A DNA stretch of 11,375 nucleotides from Clostridia bacterium (GTDB lineage: Bacteria > Bacillota > Clostridia > Oscillospirales > Acutalibacteraceae), in assembly GCA_900759575.1 (NCBI GenBank), contig CAAEVU010000008.1, forward strand, positions 1 through 11,375. The letters are read 5' to 3'. Both the position numbers and the translations under genes were made by a program. Every line of letters begins with the position of its first letter. Position 1 is the first letter of the stretch. The notes beneath the pieces were generated by a model. That model saw only the letters and a program-made list of their open reading frames with translations, ran no database searches and was not told the DNA's origin. This document shows positions 6,895 through 11,375 of this stretch, in pieces.

Positions 6895-7154
6895 GGAATT
6901 TTTTGTAGATTTTTCTGCAGAAATTTTCTTTCCCCACGAAAATCTACACGGAAAACTCTCTGCTCAGGCAAGCCCTTTCTCTTCCGCCATCTTCCAAAGC
7001 ACCCGGCGGATACGCTCCAACCAGGTAAAATTAAGGACGGCAACAGCACCCATAGAGCACACTATCAAAGCACGATCACACATCAGTCTTGGTCACATTG
7101 AGGAACAAGCCGCAGGGGGCAAACCGGGGATTCAGCTTCTCACGAATGCCCATA
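6895..7154. other. Intergenic region with nested inverted repeats and doubtful small ORFs
   Basis: No clear gene. TGTAGATTTT (6904-6913) and AAAATCTACA (6939-6948) form a 10-bp inverted repeat 25 nt apart. Inside lies a 12-bp perfect palindrome, TTTCTGCAGAAA (6912-6923). They sit just upstream of the trpB promoter and could be an operator or curved UP region; no terminator-like T-run follows. On the minus strand there are two short frames: 25 codons at 7153-7076, starting one base after the ridA stop, and 39 codons at 7083-6964, overlapping the first. Neither matches anything I know. Together they could be the remains of a decayed gene. Confidence 0.5.
7076..7153 (-). CDS. Possible 25-aa small ORF directly after ridA (unknown)
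   Basis: The ATG lies one base after the ridA stop codon, with GGAG in the last ridA codons 4 nt before it, a layout that suits translational coupling. The predicted peptide begins MGIREKLNPR and ends NVTKTDV. No family is recognised. It is short enough to occur by chance, so the call is weak. Confidence 0.2.
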   Translation of the reverse strand: MGIREKLNPRFAPCGLFLNVTKTDV

Positions 7155-7529
7155 TTACTCCACTACTGCGACACATTCCACTTCTACCAGCACACCCTGG
7201 GGAAGCGCCCGGACAGCCACACAGCTGCGGGCGGGGTTCTGGGTGAAATACTGGGCATACACCCCGTTAAACGCGGCGAAGTTGCCCATATCGCTCAAGA
7301 AGCAAGTGGTTTTCAGCACCTTGTCCATGCCGGAACCGGCGGCTTCCAGCACGGCGGAAAGATTTTTCAGCACCCGGTGAGCCTGCTGCTCCACCGTATC
7401 CCCATCCACTTTCCCGGTAGAGGGGTCCAGGGGGATCTGTCCGGAAGTGAACACCAGTCCGTTGTGGGTCATTGCCTGGCAATAAGGTCCAATGGCTGCG
7501 GGGGCCTTGTCGGTAGAAATTTGCTTCAT
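7155..7529 (-). CDS. ridA: RidA family enamine/imine deaminase
   Basis: A 124-residue cytosolic protein of the RidA (YjgF/YER057c/UK114) family. RidA hydrolyses reactive 2-aminoacrylate and related enamines, released by PLP enzymes such as serine/threonine dehydratases, to keto acids and ammonia. Visible signatures: AIGPYCQA (12-19), VFTSGQIPLDPSTG (26-39), and NPARSCVAVRALPQG (98-112) followed by VEVE, with Arg101 in the place of the active-site Arg105 of E. coli RidA and Glu117 matching the conserved Glu. The length is normal. The ATG at 7529 has AAAGGAG 8 nt upstream; a longer frame from 7598 would translate through a terminator hairpin and is rejected. A terminator lies just upstream of it, so ridA must use its own weak promoter or read-through from the unit at 7653-7938. 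Its relation to sdaA and trpB in the same window is functional inference. Confidence 0.93.
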   Translation of the reverse strand: MKQISTDKAPAAIGPYCQAMTHNGLVFTSGQIPLDPSTGKVDGDTVEQQAHRVLKNLSAVLEAAGSGMDKVLKTTCFLSDMGNFAAFNGVYAQYFTQNPARSCVAVRALPQGVLVEVECVAVVE

Positions 7530-7572
7530 GTTAAACGCTCCTTTTATCTGTTTTAGTTCTTGGTTATCCAGC

Positions 7573-7620
7573 AAAAAGGCTGTTACAATTTCATTCACTG
7601 CAACAGCCTTTTTGTTTTTT
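7573..7620. terminator. Bidirectional terminator between the 38-aa ORF and ridA
   Basis: AAAAAGGCTGTT (7573-7584) and AACAGCCTTTTT (7602-7613) form a perfect 12-bp stem with a 17-nt loop. On the plus strand it is followed by G and six T. On the minus strand five T close the stem. For minus-strand transcription it would end the small-ORF transcript about 40 nt after its stop codon and about 45 nt before the ridA start. Confidence 0.82.
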
Positions 7621-7652
7621 GATTCAGGGGGACAGGATCAAGCCCTTTCCCG

Positions 7653-7769
7653 TTAGGCAATGGCAGCGTCGTCTTGGACCAGAACCTTTTCCGCCTCCTG
7701 CAGCAGGGAGATACGCTCGTCTCCGGAGTTGCTCTTAGTCGGGCTCATCAGGTTGTCGAGCAGACGCAT
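7653..7769 (-). CDS. 38-aa small ORF with strong expression signals (unknown)
   Basis: The frame begins MRLLDNLMSPTKSNSG and continues as an amphipathic helix-like segment with LLQEAEKVLVQDDAAIA at the end. It has AAAGGAG 9 nt upstream of the ATG, a near-consensus promoter about 140 bp upstream and a terminator downstream, so it looks expressed. The second half resembles the pattern near the C-terminus of OppA-type peptide-binding proteins (R..LL.EAEK.L..D.A.I). It might therefore be a remnant of such a gene, or the likeness may be chance. There is no signal peptide, no membrane segment and no cysteine. I cannot assign a function. Possible roles are a small protein, a leader ORF for ridA, or a pseudogene fragment. 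Confidence 0.5.
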   Translation of the reverse strand: MRLLDNLMSPTKSNSGDERISLLQEAEKVLVQDDAAIA

Positions 7770-7903
7770 AGTTATATTCTCCTTTAGATATGGTCATCAC
7801 CTGGGAATAAAAAGAAAAATTCCCTACAGCACATTGGGCGCCATAGAAAATCTCCCCCCATTGAGGCCAACACTTTCACACTGCACATCAAAATAGACTT
7901 TGC
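7770..7903 (-). promoter_or_regulatory. Long 5' leader with 6-codon ORF and hairpin
   Basis: The leader between the promoter and the 38-aa ORF holds a tiny frame at 7844-7824 encoding MAPNVL. It has GGGGGGAG 7 nt before its ATG, a strong ribosome site for such a short frame. Its stop codon touches a hairpin GGGAAT/ATTCCC (7824-7803) with a pyrimidine-rich loop. The arrangement resembles a translational attenuator. I do not recognise a known riboswitch class here. Confidence 0.4.
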
Positions 7904-7909
7904 AATTCT

Positions 7910-7938
7910 AGTATAACTAGCTAAGAATAAAATGTCAA
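7910..7938 (-). promoter_or_regulatory. Near-consensus promoter of the small-ORF unit
   Basis: On the minus strand a perfect -35 TTGACA (7938-7933) and -10 TATACT (7915-7910) have the ideal 17-bp spacer. This is among the best promoters in the window. Repeats lie immediately upstream (7944-7993). Confidence 0.85.
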
Positions 7939-7943
7939 TTAGA

Positions 7944-7963
7944 TTCCTGTATTTTCCTGTATT
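7944..7963. repeat. Tandem 10-bp repeat upstream of the -35 box
   Basis: TTCCTGTATT occurs twice with no gap (7944-7953, 7954-7963), ending 5 bp from the -35 box. A second pair, TGAGAAAAA at 7964-7972 and 7985-7993, lies just beyond, spaced 21 bp. Units of 10 and 21 bp put the copies on the same face of the helix, as expected for regulator binding sites. Confidence 0.6.
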
Positions 7964-7997
7964 TGAGAAAAATATATTTTAAAATGAGAAAAAAGTC

Positions 7998-8633
7998 TCA
8001 AATCTGGTTTTCTGCTTTCAAATAGCGGTAAACCGTTTTTTCGGACACTTCCAAACGCCGTGCCACCTGGCTGACTTTCCCTTTTAAGTCAAACACACCG
8101 TCCCGCCGCAGCTCATGGACAATCTGCCGCTTTTCCCTGGGACTGAGCTGGTGGGGCTCACGTCCCATCAGGCCCCGCTGGAAAATCGCTTCCATCCGCT
8201 CCTCGATGGTGCCCCCCGGCTGAAAGATCTCTTGCCGCTGCAGCTTTGCCGGGTCCAAGATCAATGCTTGGCGCAGGATATCGATCCCTTCCAACAAATA
8301 TTCCACATCTATGTTCACACACAGCAGCCCCACCAGTTCCCCCTGGTCCTTGATAAAATATGTGGAAGAACGCAACACCCGTTCTTCCGTTCCTCCCACA
8401 TAGTTCACCACAAAGGGCGCGGTCAAATACCGCTTGCTGCGAACCAGCTGGATGGCATAATCTGTCATTCCGTTGCCCCGATGCCGGTCCGTGATGCTGG
8501 GCTGCGTGATATAAATGATGGAGTGTTCCACATCCCGCACATCGTGAATCACCACTTCGCAGTGTTCTCCGTTCATACGGGCGATGAAATCCGCTATGGG
8601 AATATAACTGGACAGAAGTTCCTCTCGTGTCAT
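7998..8633 (-). CDS. YheO/DauR-like transcriptional regulator (PAS-like domain plus HTH)
   Basis: A 211-residue cytosolic DNA-binding protein. Residues 7-115 form a YheO-type PAS-like sensor domain, with EVVIHDVRDVEHSIIYI (26-42) and STYFIKDQGELVGLLCVNID (90-109) typical of the family. Residues 162-206 are a C-terminal helix-turn-helix: LSPREKRQIVHEL, then DLKGKVSQVARRLEVSEKTVYRYL, where SQVARRLEVSEKTVYRYLK is the recognition unit. Both domains are at usual positions and the length is normal for the family. DauR of Pseudomonas, a relative, controls D-arginine catabolism; the ligand here is unknown. Its ATG overlaps the stop of the MFS gene by 4 nt (ATGA), so the two are translationally coupled. 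It may control this transporter and the promoter at 7910-7938; that is inference. Confidence 0.87.
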   Translation of the reverse strand: MTREELLSSYIPIADFIARMNGEHCEVVIHDVRDVEHSIIYITQPSITDRHRGNGMTDYAIQLVRSKRYLTAPFVVNYVGGTEERVLRSSTYFIKDQGELVGLLCVNIDVEYLLEGIDILRQALILDPAKLQRQEIFQPGGTIEERMEAIFQRGLMGREPHQLSPREKRQIVHELRRDGVFDLKGKVSQVARRLEVSEKTVYRYLKAENQI

Positions 8634-9811
8634 ACCTGACGCCTCCTATATTGAACCATATTTAATAATACAACCAATGCCGTTACAAAAAATACCGCCG
8701 CACAGGCCCACATGGGCAGCCGGGGAGCCGCCGCGTAAAGGACTCCCGCCGACAGGGAACCCGTCACCATGCCTGCCGCCCGGACCGAAGAAAACACCCC
8801 GGAAACCGTGCCGTTTTGATCTCTCCACTGGCGTATGGCCAGCGCCTGCTGAAGAGGCAGATACATGGAATTGCACAGGTAAAACACCATGTTCACCAAA
8901 ATGTAGGGCATTTCCTGGGTCATCCCAATGGAGACCAGCAAGGTCACCCCTGCCAGCAGGAAAATGATCCCTAGAGGAAGATAACACTTGGTGCGCCGCT
9001 GAATCCACAATCCCAGAGTCATATTAAAGGTGATGCCCACCACACCAATCGCGGCATAGATAAACCCGTTGTAAGAGGGTGGGAAGGAAAACTGATCTTT
9101 CAAGAAATAATTAAAGGCATTGTCATAAGCGGTGCTGGCAAAACACGCCAGGAACACCCCTGCTAAAAACACCAACATGGGCTTGGTAAAGTGACCTTTC
9201 CCTCTGGAAAACACGGAAAGGGGATTGAACGCCTGGGCAAAAGAGACCGGCCGCTTTGTGTAATAGTCCCCGTCTTTCAGCAACAGACCCATTCCAAAAG
9301 CCGAAACGCACAACACTGCAAACTGGCCCCAGAAACTCATGGCCACAGAAAAATCCCCCAAAAGTCCTCCTGCCAAGTACCCAATGGACGTCCCTGCTGA
9401 GGTGAGCGCCGCACATATGGCCATGGCCCGGCCGCACTGTTCCGGCTGCGCTGTATCCGCCACATACGCCATGAAGCACACCGTCACGCCGCCGCTGAAC
9501 ACGCCTGCGATCATGCGGGCAATCAGGATCTGCCAGATCTCTGTGCTGAATAAAAATAGCAGCTGCCCTACAGCATACCCTAAAATGGTGATAAATAATG
9601 TGTTCACACGGCCGATCCGATCTCCCACTGCCCCCCAAAAGGGACAAAACAGAAAATTGGTTAAGGACATAGCCGCAAACGCCGCGCCAAACATGAACTC
9701 CGGCATATCCAACTGCGTCAGGAAGGTGGGCGTCACCGGATGGACCATATTGGCGGCCATCACCTCTAAAAACATCAACACAAAAAACCGCAACAAAGAA
9801 GAACGTCTCAC
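8630..9811 (-). CDS. Major facilitator superfamily transporter (DHA1-like)
   Basis: A 393-residue inner-membrane transporter with about twelve hydrophobic segments and a central loop near residues 180-210. The MFS motif A is GAVGDRIGR (60-68) in the loop between helices 2 and 3. A motif C-like stretch, SAGTSIGYLAGGLL (138-151), sits in helix 5, as in drug:H+ antiporters. It probably exports a small molecule or drug, though a metabolite or amino acid substrate is possible given the regulator. The start is a GTG at 9811 with an ideal AAGGAGG 7 nt upstream. The frame stays open to 9880, but the added residues are polar and contain no ribosome site. The gene is coupled to the downstream regulator by a 4-nt overlap. 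A hairpin overlaps its ribosome binding site. Confidence 0.88.
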   Translation of the reverse strand: MRRSSLLRFFVLMFLEVMAANMVHPVTPTFLTQLDMPEFMFGAAFAAMSLTNFLFCPFWGAVGDRIGRVNTLFITILGYAVGQLLFLFSTEIWQILIARMIAGVFSGGVTVCFMAYVADTAQPEQCGRAMAICAALTSAGTSIGYLAGGLLGDFSVAMSFWGQFAVLCVSAFGMGLLLKDGDYYTKRPVSFAQAFNPLSVFSRGKGHFTKPMLVFLAGVFLACFASTAYDNAFNYFLKDQFSFPPSYNGFIYAAIGVVGITFNMTLGLWIQRRTKCYLPLGIIFLLAGVTLLVSIGMTQEMPYILVNMVFYLCNSMYLPLQQALAIRQWRDQNGTVSGVFSSVRAAGMVTGSLSAGVLYAAAPRLPMWACAAVFFVTALVVLLNMVQYRRRQV

Positions 9812-9818
9812 AAAGCAG

Positions 9819-9848
9819 CCTCCTTGGCAAGTGGAACTTTCCACCAAG
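9819..9848 (-). promoter_or_regulatory. Hairpin overlapping the MFS ribosome binding site
   Basis: On the minus strand CTTGG (9848-9844) can pair with CCAAG (9827-9823), and inside it GTGGAA with TTCCAC, forming a bulged stem. The last three stem bases are the first three of the AAGGAGG site (9825-9819). The overlap is partial, so control of translation is only possible, not shown. Confidence 0.4.
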
Positions 9849-9883
9849 CAATCTACCGCGCCATCGGAGCGCAGCCACAAATT

Positions 9884-9912
9884 AGACTATCACGTTAGGA
9901 AGACATTGTCAA
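9884..9912 (-). promoter_or_regulatory. Promoter of the MFS-regulator operon
   Basis: On the minus strand a perfect -35 TTGACA (9912-9907) is followed after 17 bp by a weak -10 TAGTCT (9889-9884). A good -35 with a poor -10 suits a regulated promoter. The leader to the GTG start is about 65 nt. Confidence 0.6.
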
Positions 9913-9927
9913 AACAGCGGGGGTAAG

Positions 9928-9973
9928 AAAAAAAGAAAAGGCCGAGCCCCGAACGCGTCATGCGTCCAGGCTC
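9928..9973 (-). terminator. Terminator of the tRNA-Pro gene
   Basis: On the minus strand GAGCC (9973-9969) pairs with GGCTC (9948-9944), with an inner ACGC/GCGT stem, giving an imperfect GC-rich hairpin. It is followed by TTTT, C and seven T (9939-9928). It begins just after the CCA end of the tRNA. Confidence 0.75.
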
Positions 9974-9977
9974 AGCC

Positions 9978-10053
9978 TGGTCGAGGTGACAGGACTCGAA
10001 CCTGCGGCCTCGTGGTCCCAAACCACGCGCGCTACCAACTGCGCAACACCTCG
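9978..10053 (-). tRNA. tRNA-Pro (anticodon UGG)
   Basis: A complete 76-nt cloverleaf including an encoded CCA. The acceptor stem CGAGGTG pairs with CACCTCG (9988-9982), the D stem GCGC with GCGC, and the anticodon stem CGTGG with CCACG around loop TTTGGGA (10022-10016), which puts anticodon UGG at 10020-10018. A 5-nt variable loop follows. The T arm has the invariant TTCGA, with one G-U pair in its stem. Discriminator is A. The gene has its own promoter and terminator. Confidence 0.97.
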
Positions 10054-10057
10054 ATAA

Positions 10058-10076
10058 AGCTTCCCGCTGGGAAGCT
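10058..10076. repeat. Hairpin in the tRNA-Pro 5' leader
   Basis: AGCTTCCC (10058-10065) and GGGAAGCT (10069-10076) form a perfect 8-bp stem with a 3-nt loop between the tRNA promoter and the mature 5' end. On the plus strand it is followed by GTTTTTATA. On the minus strand only TTTAT follows. It may be a weak terminator for sdaA transcripts. Confidence 0.55.
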
Positions 10077-10084
10077 GTTTTTAT

Positions 10085-10114
10085 ATTATACTTTATAAAG
10101 GGCGGCAGTGTCAA
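10085..10114 (-). promoter_or_regulatory. Promoter of the tRNA-Pro gene
   Basis: On the minus strand both hexamers are perfect consensus: TTGACA (10114-10109) and TATAAT (10090-10085), with an 18-bp spacer. It begins 5 nt after the sdaA stop codon, so the tRNA is independently transcribed. Confidence 0.88.
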
Positions 10115-10119
10115 CTGGT

Positions 10120-11325
10120 TTACTCAACGTATACCTTTGCCAAACCGCCTTCACTGGTCTCACGATATTTGCTGAACAAATCCCGGCCTGTCTCGTACAT
10201 GGTCTTTACCACCATGTCAAAGGAGATTTTCCGGGTGTAGGTCAGGAAGTTGGCCAAGCTCAGCGCGTTTATGGCACGCATGGCCGCCACAGCGTTTCGC
10301 TCGATGCAGGGGATCTGCACCAGCCCGCCAATGGGGTCACAGGTGAGCCCCAAGTGATGCTCCATGGCCACTTCCGCCGCATACTCGATCTGGTCCAGGT
10401 CCATGTGGTAAAGTTCCGCCAGAGCTGCTGCCGCCATGGAACAAGCACTGCCGATCTCCGCTTGACAACCGCATTCCGCCCCGGAAATGGAAGCGTTGGT
10501 CTTGATGACGTTCCCCACAACTCCCGCAGCTGCCAAGGCGTGAAGCACGTCCTGGTCGGAAAATCCCTGCTGCTCCTGTTTGAACAAAAGCACCGCCGGA
10601 AGCACTCCCGACGCGCCGCAGGTTGGCGCTGTAACCACCATTCCACCGCTGGCGTTCTCTTCGCTCACCGCAAAGGCATAGGAACAGACTTTCCGGTTTT
10701 CCCGGGTCTCCGCGCTTTCGTCCATGTGGCGCTGGCGCACCAGGTACTTGGCCTTCCGCTGAACACCCAGGCCGCCGTGAAGCACACCTTCCGTGTTCAA
10801 CCCATTGTACACCGTGCTCTTCATTTGCTTCCACACGTCCCGCAGATAATCCCAGATCTCCGGCCCTTCAAATTCCTCCACAAACTGCCAAAGATATTTC
10901 CCGTTCTGCTGGCAGTATTCCTTGATGTCCTGGAAGGTGCTCAAGGGGTAAATATCCTGAGGCGCCACAGAGGGCTTGCCCTCGATCTCGATCTTTCCCC
11001 CTCCTACGCTGAACACACGCCACTGGCCCAAGGATTTCTCCCCGGAAAACGCTTCCAGCGTCATGGTATTGGGATGGGGTAAGCTTTCTTCCGGGGTTTC
11101 CGTGTCAAAACGGATATCCGTGGGCAGAGGCGCGAACGCATCTTGGATGGCCACATCGGTCAAATGGCCTTTCCCGGTTTTGGCCAGAGAACCATACAAC
11201 ACCACCTGAAACCGGTCCCCTTGGGGGAATTCCTCCCGAAACAGGGCCGCCGCGTGGGAAGGTCCCATGGTGTGGGAGCTGGAAGGCCCCCGTCCGATGC
11301 GGTACAATTCGCGCAATGATTCCAT
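10120..11325 (-). CDS. sdaA: L-serine dehydratase (L-serine ammonia-lyase), single-chain iron-sulfur type
   Basis: A 401-residue cytosolic enzyme that converts L-serine to pyruvate and ammonia through 2-aminoacrylate, using an oxygen-sensitive [4Fe-4S] cluster. The N-terminal beta domain opens with the hallmark GRGPSSSHTMGPSHAA (11-26). The C-terminal alpha domain (about 175-401) has TAPTCGASGVLPAVL (232-246), SGAECGCQAEIGSACSMAA (281-299) and LTCDPIGGLVQIPCIERN (327-344). Candidate cluster cysteines are 236, 285, 287 and 295. It combines both domains in one chain like E. coli SdaA, but is shorter (about 454 there). It ends GGLAKVYVE, without the C-terminal Cys described for the Legionella enzyme. 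The ATG at 11325, with GGGGG 8-9 nt upstream, puts the signature motif where expected; the frame open to the window edge begins with TTG and is not preferred. Its promoter is not visible. Confidence 0.93.
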   Translation of the reverse strand: MESLRELYRIGRGPSSSHTMGPSHAAALFREEFPQGDRFQVVLYGSLAKTGKGHLTDVAIQDAFAPLPTDIRFDTETPEESLPHPNTMTLEAFSGEKSLGQWRVFSVGGGKIEIEGKPSVAPQDIYPLSTFQDIKEYCQQNGKYLWQFVEEFEGPEIWDYLRDVWKQMKSTVYNGLNTEGVLHGGLGVQRKAKYLVRQRHMDESAETRENRKVCSYAFAVSEENASGGMVVTAPTCGASGVLPAVLLFKQEQQGFSDQDVLHALAAAGVVGNVIKTNASISGAECGCQAEIGSACSMAAAALAELYHMDLDQIEYAAEVAMEHHLGLTCDPIGGLVQIPCIERNAVAAMRAINALSLANFLTYTRKISFDMVVKTMYETGRDLFSKYRETSEGGLAKVYVE

Positions 11326-11375
11326 AAAGCAATACCCCCAAATCACCAGAAATCTCTTTTCATTCTCCCACAAAG

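Noticed and set aside
7530..7598. Longer ridA start at 7598
   Set aside because: The added residues are encoded by the loop and arm of a terminator hairpin. The ATG at 7529 has an ideal ribosome site and matches the normal RidA N-terminus.
9123..9878. 251-codon open frame on the minus strand in a second frame
   Set aside because: It overlaps the MFS gene in another frame. The MFS frame has motif A, membrane segments and the ribosome site.
10108..11082. 324-codon open frame on the plus strand
   Set aside because: It is antisense to sdaA, whose motifs are unambiguous. No promoter or ribosome site supports it.

Overview
The window looks like chromosomal DNA of a Bacillota (Firmicutes) bacterium, most likely a moderately GC-rich, gut-type Clostridia (Oscillospirales-like). 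The grounds are strong AAGGAGG-type ribosome binding sites, consensus sigma-A promoters, a tRNA-sensing T-box leader, a tRNA gene with encoded CCA, and the gene families present. The genus is inference. I see no insertion sequence, phage, CRISPR or plasmid gene. Many long antisense open frames exist only because of GC-rich codon use.

Layout from left to right: (1) a partial XpaC-family membrane protein running off the left edge (minus), with its own promoter; (2) a 1-phosphofructokinase-type sugar kinase (minus), divergent from (3) a small predicted lipoprotein (plus) that ends in a strong terminator; (4) a HAD phosphatase and a MATE efflux pump (plus), probably co-transcribed from a good promoter and closed by a bidirectional terminator; (5) a stand-alone class 2 tryptophan synthase beta chain, TrpB2 (minus), behind a full T-box leader with a UGG (Trp) specifier; (6) an intergenic stretch with nested inverted repeats and doubtful tiny ORFs; (7) ridA (minus); (8) a compact unit with a near-consensus promoter, tandem 10-bp repeats upstream, a 6-codon ORF, a hairpin, a 38-codon ORF and a terminator; (9) a YheO/DauR-like PAS-HTH regulator overlapping by 4 nt an MFS transporter gene upstream of it (minus); (10) a tRNA-Pro(UGG) gene with promoter and terminator; (11) a single-chain iron-sulfur L-serine dehydratase (minus), near the right edge.

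From sdaA to trpB everything is on the minus strand. A shared chemical theme is serine and 2-aminoacrylate: SdaA makes 2-aminoacrylate from serine, RidA hydrolyses such enamines, and TrpB passes through an aminoacrylate intermediate. With no other trp genes in view, TrpB2 under a Trp-specific T-box suggests conversion of indole to tryptophan when Trp-tRNA is uncharged. The least explained part is 7573-7993. It has the best promoter in the window, but it drives only two tiny ORFs that end at a terminator just before ridA, and it lies beside a sensory regulator gene.
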